From positions 1-64,000 of the forward strand of contig PDHQ01000143.1 in NCBI GenBank assembly GCA_003339415.1: a stretch of DNA of 64,000 nucleotides, written 5' to 3'. The notes beneath the pieces are model-generated. The model made no database searches. It worked only from the letters and a program-made list of their open reading frames with translations, and was not told where the DNA came from. This document shows positions 37,701 through 49,760 of the stretch, piece after piece. Positions within the stretch are counted from its first letter, which is position 1, and the number at the start of each line of letters is the position of its first letter. The translations under genes and the position numbers were made by a program. Origin of the DNA: Ophiocordyceps camponoti-saundersi (nom. inval.) (Eukaryota; Ascomycota; Sordariomycetes; Hypocreales; Ophiocordycipitaceae).

Positions 37701-40700
37701 ACCTAATTACTAAGTTTAAACTTAAGCTTTTAATATTTCTTATTATATTATCTTTTTATTATAGCTTAAGTATAAGTAATTAAGATAATTACCTTATCTT
37801 TTAATATTTCCCTAAATTTAAAGGAAGCTTAATTACTTAAATAACGAAGATTATTATTTATTTAAAATTTAGTAAATAACTTACTAAGCGTAGTTTTAAT
37901 AATTAAGGAGAAGGAGTTATTAAGTAAAAATTAAAAAGCTAGTAAAGCGTTAATTTATTATTTCGTTAGGAAATTAGTAGCGAAAAATCTAAAAGCGATT
38001 TTAATAGTTTAGTTTTATCTTTTAGATAGATTATTAGTTTATAGGTAATATATAGTTAATATTAGGAGTTTAGTATTAAAGGCGAACTATAAGGTTTTTA
38101 AAAGCTTAAATATAAATTTTAGATCCTAATTAGAGATAATTTACTTTAAGAATCTTTAGTTATAATAAATAAGCTTATTATATAGCTACTAAGCTTATTT
38201 TTTAATAGTAAAATAATTATATTTAAGGGTTAAAATATATATTTTCGAGAACTTATTAATAATAGTAAGGAAGGTATTATAAAACTTTCCTTTAGGTTTA
38301 AATTAAGGTAAGTTTTCTAAAAAAATTAAAAAAAGTCTAGTAATAAAATTTATTATAATTATATAAAAAGGAATCGCTAAGGAACGGATAGGAACTATTT
38401 CCTTAAGAGGAGCTTATTTATTAGTTTAATTTCGTTTATAAATATTATATTTATCTATAAAATCGTTAATTTTCTTTTTTAGTTAGGAAATAATAAAACT
38501 AAAGGAGAGTTTAGCTTATATATATCTCTAGCTAGTATAAAATATATAAAAGTAATACTTAAAAATAATTTTTAGCGTAATTTTTAGGAATATAAAGTTA
38601 TTATTAATTATTAATATCCTTAAGATATAATAAGCTATTTACTTAGATAAAAGTAAGTTTTTCCTAAGAGTTTTTATCTTTAATTTATTTTAAGATTTCG
38701 GATTATTATATATTAAGGAGATATTTTTCGGAAAGCCTATATTAAAAGGCGTTATTAAGAATAGCTTTTAAGAAAATTAATATATATTTATAGTTAATAT
38801 AATCTTCCTAGATATCTTTAAGTTCTCCTTATCCCTTTTCTAAAGCTATTTTTAAAAAAAAGTATAAAAGAGAGTTTATAAGAATATTAAAAATACTAAG
38901 AATATATTAAACTTTAAGAAAATATTAACTTAAAAACTAAGAAATAAAAGTAAGGTAATTATTACTCCTTATATTACTAATAAAAAAAAGGTTTATTTTA
39001 TAATTATTAAAATTATAATATAATTTATAAAAATTATAATTTTTAGTTTTTAAGTTCTAATTAAATAAATTTAAAGTTTATAATAAGCTTAAATTAAATA
39101 GGAAATCTTAAGTTTAGTTAGCTAATATTTAATTTTAGCTAGTTTAAGTATATAACTAAGATAATAAATAAGTTTAATAAATTACTAAAGTAGAGCTAAA
39201 GATAGTTTCTAAGATTCGTTATTATTAATATAGAAAAGATAAGCTATAAAACCGTTCTCTTAGAAAATATCGATTTATAAAAAAAGTTAATAATTAGGAA
39301 AAAACTAACTAAGAGTAGCGTTATTATAAAAGGTATTAGTAATATTATTAAAATAGTTAGTTTTTTCCTTTATTAGGATAATCTTAAATTAAAAGGTAAA
39401 GGTATTTTTTTTTAGTCTAATAATAAGTGCTTTATTTTCCCGTTTTTCTTAAAATATTACTATTTTATATTTTTAAAAAAGGTTAATTTATTATATAAAA
39501 TAAGGAATAAGATATCTTATCTATTTAACTAATTTAATTTATTACTTAAGATATTATAAAGTATTAAGGAAATTAATATCTTATAAGGCTTTTACTTAAA
39601 ATTAAGTATTTATTAATATAAATCTATTAATATAATACCTTAATATTTCTATAAATAAGTAATAAAGGAATAATTTAAAAGTAAAAAGGGAAAGATTTAT
39701 ACTAATAAAAAGATTAAATATTATAGTTAGATACTTAATATAATTTTCTAAAATATTAGAGAAAATTACTATATTATTAATATATTTAATAGCGTATATT
39801 TTATATAGTTAAAGAATATAATTAACGAATTTTTATATATAAGTAGGAGAATTTTTATACCTTATAAGAGCGATTATAGCCTTTTTTAATCTATAGTAAG
39901 AAGTAATCGTAAACTATTTTTAGTAATTTAAATAAATAAGAAACTAATAAAAGAAGCTTTAAATATTAATAGTAAAAATAACCTTTTTACTTACTAACTT
40001 ATAGATTATATTTTAAGGAAGAGGTATTAAATATATATTAGGAATAGCTATACTATTTAAAGCTTATAAGTTATTTATAATATAAAGTTTACCTTTTCTC
40101 TAAATAATAAAATATAGGCTAGCGAAAGGTAAAGCTTTAAGCGCTTATTCTATTTTACCTTATAAATATATATCGTTATATTTTTTATTAAGAAAATCCT
40201 AATTAGGTTTATTTAGTAAGTAAGGACGTAAACTAAGTCTTTTCTTATACTAATTATTAATAAGGGGGATTTTTAGATAATATTCTAAAGGTAAATTAAT
40301 TAGTCTAGTATCTTCTTATAATTTCGGAAAGGAATTATATAGCTACTTTACCTTTCCGGATAACTAAGGATTTAAAGTATAAATTCTAACGCTATACTTT
40401 CCCTTAATTTCTAAGATATTAAGTATCTTAAAAATACCTAATTAGTACGGTTAATATAGATCCGAGATATTAATAAGAGATAAGTTAATATTAGTTCCGT
40501 TATATAATATTATTTAGTTAAAAAAAAGTCTAATATCGAACGCTTATTAAGGTTAACTAAGAAGTCCTTCTTTATAATTTATTAAGGGATAGTAAAAGAG
40601 AATTAATTATTAAGATCTAATATTATACTAACTTTTTCTTTTTATTTAAAGAAAATTAGCTTATTACTTAAGTTAAAAATAGTTAAATAAAAGTAATTAC

Positions 40701-43330
40701 GAATAATTAAACTAAAGAGAAAATAAAAATTAGGAAAGAAAATAAAGTTATAATTCTTAGGAGAATCTTTAATTAGTGCTAAAATTATACTTATTAAAAA
40801 AGGAGGGATTATTATTACTAAAGTAGCTATTATACGTTTACGGATAGCTAGTCCTTTATAAGTAAAATAGTATTTAATATATATTCCTCCGTAAAGTAAA
40901 ATTTAAAGCTTTTTTAAAAGTTAAGAATTTAATTTTATAAGGGATTAAGAATCCTTATCCTAATAGAACTCTAATAAAAAAATACTTAATAACTTAAGTA
41001 CTAGCTTTAAACTTACTAAAGTAAAACTTATTATTAATTTTACTAATAATATATAAAGTAAAAATAGCTTAACTATAAGTTAAGGCTAATTTAATATTAT
41101 TTAAGTTTCGAATTATTATTAGATTATAATTAATATTATTAAATTTATTAAGTAAGTTTTTCCTAATAAGGGATCTATTTACTCTAATATCGATATATAT
41201 TTCTATAATATTAAAAAGTCTATTTTTACTAAATACTAAAATCTTTATATAGGAGAAATAGGAAACTTATTCTAAAAGGAAATTAGTTATTTATAAAATA
41301 GCTTCGATAATAGGAAAATTTTTCGGAAAAAGGTTTCTAATAATATTAAAAGGTTCTATTTTATATTTTTTAGAATTCGAAATAAGATAATATAAGTTAT
41401 TAGCTAGTTATTTATTTTTAGATATTTTAGAGGAGTTATTTTCGCCTTCTAAGGGCTATTCTAAGATATTAAGGATAATATTACGTATTTCCGAAAAGAT
41501 AGTAAAAACTCTATTTATATTAGGGTTTTAATCTATAAGTTTATAAGTAAAGTTAATAAGAATATAATTACCTTTTAAGCTTTCTTTATTTTTCTTAAGG
41601 AAAAGCTACTTTATTTTTATTTTAAACTTAACGTTTTTATTAAAAGGTTTCTAGGTATTATCTATTAGTTTTCTAGAGAAGTTATTTAGTTTACGTTCTA
41701 GTTAGCGGTCCGGATTTCGCGGGGATTTCTCCTTAAAACTATTTATTTTATATTCTTATTAGGGTAACCTACTTAAAGCTATATATTAAGTAGCGTTATT
41801 TTAAAAAATATCTTAAGTTCCCCTAATTAGCTTAGTTTAGAGGTTTAGAATAAGTTATTCGTATTTATATAGTTAGTTATCTAAGGTATTTTCGCTAATT
41901 AGCTATTAGAAAGTTTCTTAAAAAAGGATATTAAGTTAGGAAAAGATAATTATTAGTATAGATTATTTAAGATAAAGAGCTACCTAAGCTATTCTTTTTA
42001 TTTTTAATATTTATAATTAGAAATTCTTTCTAGTAAGTATATTTTAAAATATAAAGCTTTATTTTTATATAATAAGAGCGGTAATATTAGGTTAGATAGT
42101 AAACTTTTTCTATAAAGCTTTTACTTATCCTTAGATTCTAAGATTAGGAAAAGTAAGTTTTAGTTTAATTTATAAATCTAAATCTTTAAAATACTATTTT
42201 ATAATATAACTTTTAAAAAAAAGGAATAAGTTATATAAGTTTATTTATATAATCCTCGCTTTAAGCTATAACTTATTTTAGAGTATTTATAAATTAGTTA
42301 ATATTTTAGTAAATAATAATTTAATTAGTTTTTTTAATTTAATTAAAGGTAATATTAAAAATATTAGCTAATTTAAACTATTTAATATTTTTAGCTTATA
42401 GTTAAACTTATTATTTAGATAATTTTTATAAATTTAATTAGTTATATAATTATAAATTATTATTTAATTTTAAATTTAAATTCTAAGGATAGATATAATA
42501 GAAATAGAGAATTTTATTAATTATTTATACTATTTTTTCCTTTTCTAAGGAAAATAGTTTAGGTTTTTTCAAATTAAATAATAATATAGAAGGATCCGCA
42601 AAATATTATTTCCCTAAAATATTCTTCTTTAAAAATAGATAGTTCCCCTTTTAAAGAGGATTCTTATAGCGTAAAGGTTTTCTTACCTTTATCCGGTAAA
42701 AAAGACTTAGCCTTTTCCTTACCTTTATCTTAAAAAAGGAGCTTAGTATTCTTACTATCTTCCTCTTATAAGGCGGGTTATTTACCTTTACTTTCGGTAT
42801 TATTTATAGTTTAAAAATATTCTTAAATAAAGGGTAGCTAGTTTTCTAAGGGAATTCCGAGTAAATAAAGGATACCGTTTAATATATATTTTAGTTAATT
42901 TACTTATTTAAATAATTAATTATAATTTATAACCGCGTTTAAATTAATTAGGAAATAATTAATTATAATAAGTAACTTAGTTTCTTAGGGATTATCTTAA
43001 TATAGTAAGTATTTTCTAACTAGCTTTATTTCTCCGTATTATAAAAGAGGGAATTTACCTTTAAAAGGGTAAGGTTTTTTTACTTTTTTATAAATATTAA
43101 AAATATAAGCTTTTTCTTTCCTAGCTATAATTTCTTCTTTAATTACTTTACGAAGTTTAAAAGTAAAGAAATAATATATAGCTAAGGTAATATAATAAAT
43201 ATAGTAAAGCTTTCTTCTAAGTTAAAAATCTACGCTTATAAAGTCTTATTAGTAAAAACGTTTCGGGTCTAACTTATTACCTTAATAGCTAAAAATCTAT
43301 AAATTAGTATAATATAAAATTACTATTAGT
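34721..43330 (-). pseudogene. Internal region of element B, RIP-degraded
   Basis: The minus-strand frame at 39784-39758 reads Y-I-N-N-I-V-I-F-S, a Gypsy Y-x-D-D box with both Asp codons turned to Asn (GAT/GAC to AAT/AAC). It is followed towards lower coordinates by a recognisable thumb region (E-N-Y-I-K-Y-L, then N-L-S-L). Positions about 35110-36230 are shared with 62860-64000. Other domains were not resolved by eye. Short TAATAGTTAAATA subrepeats occur at about 35125-35205. Confidence 0.7.
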
Positions 43331-43924
43331 TATTATACGCTTATATATATAATCTTTTAATAAATATATATATTAAACTAGCTATTAAATATAATATATA
43401 AAAAAAGGAGATAAGCTAGCTACTAATTATAAGATTATAAAATAGCTATTATAAAAAATATAAGTATAAGTAAGAGTTTTTTAAGAATTAAAATAGTAAT
43501 TATAAAAAAATCTAAATTATTATTTAAAGGAATATTAAGCTAATTTATATAGCTAGGAGCTTAAGGAAAATTTCTTAATATAATCTTAAAAATATTTACT
43601 TAAAAGGATTTTACGGTAATTTCTATATATATTAGTAAAACGGAGATTTCCTAGTATATAGTAATTTTCTAATATACGGGGATTTCCTAGTAAAATCCGC
43701 AGATTTTGAAAAGTATATTTTAATACTAAATCTAGTAAGAAATCTCGATAAAATCTTAAGAGTTATTATAAAGAAATCCTAAGAGGAAATCTTAGTAATT
43801 TCCTAAGCGTAAAGATAATAAAGTTTCTAGGGGAAATCTAAGTAAAATCCTAAGGGGGAAATCCTAGTAAAATATTATAAGAGGTTAGGCGATTTATAAG
43901 GGTGTTATTATACGTCCTATATTA
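43331..43924 (-). repeat. Right outer LTR of element B (5-prime LTR)
   Basis: 594 bp, the exact-length partner of 33038-33631. On the minus strand it is followed by ACTAATAGTAATTTT; undoing RIP changes would give a TGGTRGTAATT-like primer-binding site, but the matching tRNA is not known to me. Confidence 0.85.
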
Positions 43925-43929
43925 CTTTT

Positions 43930-44700
43930 TTAATTTAATAAAGGGTCCCTTAAGGGTCCTTAATATTACTAGTCCTCTTCCTTTTATATATATCCTTACT
44001 ATATTAACGCTTAGACTTAGTATTAAGTTTCCTTATAGTAAAGTTTATAAATAGTACTAATATTTTTAATATTAGACGTAATAAGGCTTAGGTACTATTT
44101 TAACTTAAGTATATATAGTAAATTTATAAATAATAAGCCTTAGAATATAAAATAACTTTTTAGCTAGCTAAAAGTAAGTTAATATATTTTATAAAAGTAA
44201 GGATAGCGGATATAATTAGGCTATAGCTTAGAGCTATAATAATATAACTAATATAAGAGGCGTAATTTTTAAAAGTCTAGTTATATTATAAGCTATATTA
44301 GAAATCTTACCTTTTAAACTTACCGCTAAGCTTAAGCGCTAATATTTAGCCCTTACTAGAATTATAGTATTAATATAAAGTTATATTTTATTAAAAGTAA
44401 AGGAAGTTTATACTAAAGCTATTAAATTAGTTATTATATTTAATATAACTTAGTTCGCCTTATTTATATAACTAGGGGGGATATTATATAGCCTTATTAT
44501 AAAGGCCTTAGCTATAAAGTAGTCTAAATACCTCCGGGTTATTACTAGAGCTTATAAAGCTACCCTTATTTATTATATTAAAGTTAAGGCTTTTATCTTA
44601 TCTCTTAACTTTTATCTTACTTATTATATAATCTATACTTATTATTATTTATAATATATTAAAATAGTAAACCTTATTTATAATATAATAAAAAAGGTAG
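43930..44700 (+). pseudogene. LINE reverse transcriptase remnant, second half
   Basis: It resumes the frame broken at 33037: R-V-P-x-G-S...V-L-F, then the A/V-K-F-I-N-S-T-N position (F-A-D-D-x-x eroded). At about 44340-44680 it shows the LINE C-terminal signature K-Y-L-R-V-I-T-R-A-Y-K-A-T and a P-L-x-L-Y-L-like block. The 3-prime end of the LINE was not defined. Confidence 0.82.
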
Positions 44701-47099
44701 CTAAGTAAGTATATTATAGATATAGAGGACGCCCTTACTAAAAAAAGATATAAAGTATTATAAAACTTAAAAAAATTTTATATAATATAAACTAGCCTTA
44801 AGCTAGTAGTAAAATATAAGTAATATAATTTTAATACTTAACTTTATAATAAGTAGCTCTTTTACTAATACTCTAAGGAGGGAAAGTTAAAGAAATATAA
44901 GTAGTTATATAGCTACCTTATAAATAAGCTATTATAACTTAAAGCTAGCTCCGCTTTTCGTATATATAAGGGACTCCTTAAGTTTATTAGTATAATATTT
45001 ATATAGCTTCGGATTAGATATATTAGATTTAATTTATTTTTCTAAGCTTATAAGGTACTTAAGGTAATATTAAGGTAATATCCTTATAATAGCGGCGATA
45101 AAATAATCCCTTATATTTTTATTAACTATATTTTTACTTATAAAAATAAGCCCTTTCTTAACGCTAACTAATATTTAATATAAAATTAGTAAAACCTTAC
45201 TAAGGCGCTTAATAATTTATAATTTATAATATAACTTATACGTTAGTTCTTTTTACTAAAAAAGCTTTACTAATTTAACCTTATATTATTATTTTATAAG
45301 GAGAAGGAGAATAAAGATATTAACCCTAGCGCGATCGCGTAATAATTATTATATAATAATATATTTATATTTTTTACTTTATTAACCGCTTACTTAGCTT
45401 TAAATTTTAATTACCTTAACTATATATAGAAAATTAATTTAACTATATAAAGCGTAAAAATATCTATAACTATTATAACTATAGCTATAGCTATAGCTAT
45501 AACTATATCCTCGCTTATATTTATAACTTAAAATAAAAATTACTAGCTTTTACTATTTTTTACTAGATATAATATAATTATTAGCTAATATTATAAAATT
45601 TTTATTATTAAAATACTTATTAATAAGATTATTTTAAATAAGATTAGAAATCTTTTTATAAGAAGGTAGCTTAGTAGCGTTATAAGCGCTTATAGCGCTC
45701 TTAATAATAGCGGGAGCTTCCTTTATAGTAAGAGTAGAAGTAATATTAAGTATAATAAACTAATTAGCTTCTAACTTTAACTTAAACTTAATAAGTACTA
45801 AAGCGGAAAAAGTTTTAGTTATAGGCGAAAAAATAATAAAATTAAGAGGGTAATTATAAAGTAAAGGAGTCCCTTATAAAGCTACCTTATTCTTAGCCGC
45901 GCGGTAAATATAGCGTAACTTATATATTACCCGGTTATAAAAGTTAATTAACTATATATAAAAGATACGCTATTTTTAAGTTTATATTATAATAGCTATA
46001 ATAAGTTAGTTAACGCTAGTTAGACTTTTAATTACTTTAATAATAAGATCTTCGCTAAAAGTAAAAGGTAGTAAGCTTTAAAATAGTATATAGCTAGCGG
46101 CTACTTAAATAACTTAATTAGTATAGGAGCTATTATAACGCGTAATAGCGCGAGTCTCTTTAATACGCTAAATAGTATTTTTCTATTACTTTTATTAGTA
46201 TAAGACTTACCTTAAACCCGCTATAACTCCGATTTTAACTTACTAACTAAAAGTTATAATTAAAGCTTAGCTTATAAGCTACCTTAATTATAACGCGAAT
46301 AGCTTTTATTATAATAGGATCGGTAATTAGCTTATACTTAATATAATTATTTATATATTTTATATAAGATATACTAAGCTAGTTTACTCTAACTATTAGT
46401 AAGTTTAAGCGCGTATTAAAGCTAAATACTTATTATACTATACTTAGTAAAAATCTTTAAAGCTTATAAGTATATTAATATAACTAGCGTAAGATATATT
46501 ATAAAGATAGTTTTTTTCGATAAATATTTTACTTTTAATATAAGTTAGCTATAAATAATATATATACTTATAAGGATTACTTATATAATTAATTTTATTA
46601 AAATTATTAATTTAATAATAGCTTACTTACGCTAGTAAAAGTAACCCCCCCCTTTTTATATACTTTTAGGCCCTAAGTTACTAATTTATAATAATAACTT
46701 CCTAATTAAGAAAGCTTCCCGAATAAGAAAGCTTTATAAAAAAGTATATACCTAAGTATATACCGCGTATATAAAGGGTATATAGCTATATATTAAGGGG
46801 TTAAGAGGTATATACTAAAGCCTCGGAGGGGTATATATTAGCTTATATAAGCAGTATATACTGCTACTCTCCTTATCTTTTCTTATCTTATCTTTCTTTC
46901 CTTATCTTTCCTTATATTATATAATATTACCGTAGCTAATAGCTATTTCTTTTATACGCGTTACGTATCTTACCCGGCCCTAAGCCGGCCGCGGTTTTAC
47001 TATACTATAGGGGGTTTTACCTCTTATAAGAAGGTTTTTCCTACCTAATATATTATTAAGGTTCTAGCAGCCTTTATAGCTATTAGCGTAATAATATAA
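44701..47099. other. RIP-mutated DNA, possibly the LINE 3-prime region, unresolved
   Basis: No gene was recognised. A (TATAGC)n microsatellite lies at about 45478-45510. The inverted partner of 23770-23842 lies at 46741-46800. A pyrimidine-rich stretch (TTATCTTTCC repeats) lies near 46866-46915, and a GC-rich patch (GGCCCTAAGCCGGCCGCGG) at about 46976-46994. Confidence 0.5.
46741..46800 (-). repeat. Inverted partner of the repeat next to the gene
   Basis: Its reverse complement matches 23770-23842. Short TATATACC/GGTATATA motifs recur in both. Confidence 0.7.
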
Positions 47100-48222
47100 T
47101 AATAATAATAATATATATAAAGTAATAAAATACTTATTATATTATAGCTTTATTATATAATATTTAGTAATTTATTTAAATTAATAATATTAAAAATATT
47201 ATTAAAGTTACACTTTTAATATATATAATCTAATATTAAAAATCTCCGCTTATATTATTATATTTTTATTAAATATTTAGTTTATATTTACTATATTATT
47301 AATAATAATTATTAAAAAACTCTGCTAAGTTTTAAAATAATATCTTTTTATATATAATTATATTAATAAAACCTTATTTAATAACTTAATCTTTTTTAAA
47401 AAGCTTCCTTATTACCTTATTATAAAGCTTATATTAATATTCTTTTTATAATAAGAATATAACTTTTACTAATTAAATATATTTTTTCTATAAAAATAAT
47501 ATAAAGCTATTTTAAATTAAATTAAAGCTTATAAATAATATCTTAAAATATTATTATAATATCGCTATTAAGTAATTTCCTTATTATAAAAGCTTAGCTT
47601 TATTTATAAAGTTTATAATTAATATTTATTATAATTATTTTAAAGCCTTAAACTTAAAGTAAAATAGCTATAAAATTAAAATAAATTATAAGCTATTATT
47701 TATATTATTTAAAAAACTTACTTTTTAAAAGTTTTTCTTAATATTTTAACTATAATTATAGCTTATATTAAAAAAGTTTCGCTCCCCTTAAAGCTATAAA
47801 AAAAAAGAAATTATAGCTATAATACCTAAGAAAATATTACTAATTAATAAAGTTAGAGTAAGGGGGGCGCTTTCCTAAACCCTCTTAAACTCCGCTACTT
47901 ATTCGATAATTATTTATATAAAAATAAAAGCGTTTCCCGAAATAATTTTACTAATATTTGCCTTAGCTTTTAATAAAGTAATAAATATAATAAATTCTTA
48001 AGCTTAAGATTATTACGATTTAGAGTAAAGTTATATTTTAAGTAAAAAATTTTTATAGTTATAATTAATTTTTATAGCGTTACCCTCCCCCTTAAAGTTA
48101 CTCTAAGCGTAGCTAGCTATTATTATAAGGTAATAAAAGAAGTAGAGTTTTATTATAATATAAGAATAAGAAGTTTATATTTATATCGCTATAAGCGCGA
48201 AGTTTATAAAATATATAAAAAT
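47100..48222 (-). mobile_element. Repeat C, copy 5, lacking the usual tail-proximal 790 bp
   Basis: It aligns with the tail-distal 60 percent of copy 2 up to its end (TATATAAAA). An (AAT)n run at 47094-47113 sits directly at the shortened end. Confidence 0.72.
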
Positions 48223-48448
48223 TAATAAGTTTAAAATTATTATAATTTAAAGTAAAGCTATATTTTAAGTAAAAAATTTTTATAGTTATAATTAACTTAT
48301 ATAGCGTCGCCCTTTTTTTTAGAGTTACTTTAAATATAGCTAGCTATTATTATAAAATAATAAAAGGAGCTAAGTTTATTTATAATATAAGAATAAGAAG
48401 TTTATATTTATATTATTATAAGCGCGGAGTTTATAAAATATATAAAAG
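48223..48448 (-). mobile_element. Repeat C, copy 6, end fragment
   Basis: It repeats only the last 220 bp of the family (GTAAAGCTATATTTTAAG to ATATATAAAAGTTA), directly next to copy 5 in the same orientation. Confidence 0.72.
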
Positions 48449-48479
48449 TTATTAAAATAGCTTTTAGTAATATTTTAGC

Positions 48480-49760
48480 TAATATTATTAATATAAGCGA
48501 GAAGTTAAGTATAATAATAATAAATATAACTAAAGCTATTAATAAGTTAAAATACTTAATAATTTAGTTAAATATTTACGCTAAAAAGAAAGTAACTTTA
48601 GCTATAATTATTAAAAAGATAATAACGCTAATACCTGCTATTAATAATATAAAGCTAAGTCTCGCTAATAATAATATTATTAATAGGAATAATAATAAAA
48701 CTATTATAATAAAAAACTTAACGCTAGCTAAAGTTAAGGAGACTAAGTTAGCTAGTAAGGCTAAAGGTAAAGTAAAGGGTAAAAGGCTAGATAAGGGTAA
48801 GGCTAAGGCTAAGTATAGTTATATATTCGTTAGGTCTTAGTTAAAGCTAGCTAAGAAAGCGCGTTTAGCTATAGTAATTTTAAACTCTAATAATAATAAT
48901 AATAATAATATTAGTATAAAGGCTTTTAAGTTTATTAATATAATAATATTATATATAAGGTAAATATATTTAAGCGAGAGCGCGGCTAAGCTAGCTAGCT
49001 AAAATAATATAATAAAGCTTATAGCTTAAAAGTTACTAATTAAGAAAATAGCTAATTTAAATCCTAGCTATAATTATTTTTACACGCTTAATAAGTAAAG
49101 AGTATTACTAACTATAATAATTAAGTTATTATTTATTAAAAAGCTTAAAAGTTACTAAGCTAGCTACGCTTAGATAATAATAACTAAGTTTAATAATTTT
49201 ATATTTATAGTTATAAATATATCTATTTTATTTTATTTACTAGCTATTTAAACTAATATTATAAAGGAGTAAACGCTAGCTATAAAATTACTAATAAGTT
49301 TATCGAAATCTTTTAAAGCTATAAGCTTAAAAACTCTTAATATATTTAAAGATAAAATAAAGATAAAGTTTAAGTTAGTAGTAGCCTTACTTATTATATT
49401 AAAAGTATTTACTAAGTTTAAGGTATTATTTACTTAGAGTTTATTAATAACTTAGGGCTATTTTTTCGCCTAAGCTATATTAAAAAAGTAGGCCTTATAA
49501 CTAGAGGAATCTAATAATATTAGTAAGGAAATCTAATTTAGTAAAGTAAAAAGCTTAAGTAAAAATAAAGCGGAGGAAATAATAATTAAATAAAGTAAGG
49601 AGGGAAAAATATCTATAAATTATATAATAATAAAAAAGTTTAGTAAATAAAAGTATAGTAAGTTTAAACTTATAATAAGTTTAGCAGGAATATATATAAA
49701 GTCTTAGTAAGGTTAAACTAATAAAAGTTAATATAGCGAAATATCTATTTTATAATAATA
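48480..49760 (+). pseudogene. Lysine-rich coding-like remnant, unrecognised
   Basis: One plus-strand frame stays open for long runs between isolated TAG/TAA codons. It contains A-K-G-K-V-K-G-K-R-L-D-K-G-K-A-K-A-K at about 48750-48810, an Asn run encoded by AAT repeats at about 48890-48910, and a Lys/Glu-rich part to 49700. Stops fall where Gln codons are plausible, as in the other RIP-killed frames of the window. It could be ORF1 or Gag of an unidentified transposon, or a dead host gene. No family was recognised. Confidence 0.45.

Larger units (their letters stand above)
33038..43924 (-). mobile_element. Gypsy LTR retrotransposon B, minus strand, inserted in the LINE
   Basis: The outer LTRs are 33038-33631 and 43331-43924, both exactly 594 bp and starting TATTATACGC (TGTTATACGC before RIP). 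The flanks CTTTC (33033-33037) and CTTTT (43925-43929) form a 5-bp target duplication with one C/T change. Excising the element and one duplication puts the LINE reverse transcriptase back in frame. A minus-strand Gypsy reverse transcriptase block lies at 39784-39758. A third LTR-like copy begins at 33860. Total length is about 10.9 kb, large for a Gypsy element, partly because of the extra LTR segment. Confidence 0.88.

Noticed and set aside
33038..43924. Starship or Helitron cargo element
   Set aside because: The large insert in the LINE has equal LTRs, a 5-bp duplication and a Gypsy Y-x-D-D remnant; no tyrosine recombinase or helicase motif was seen.
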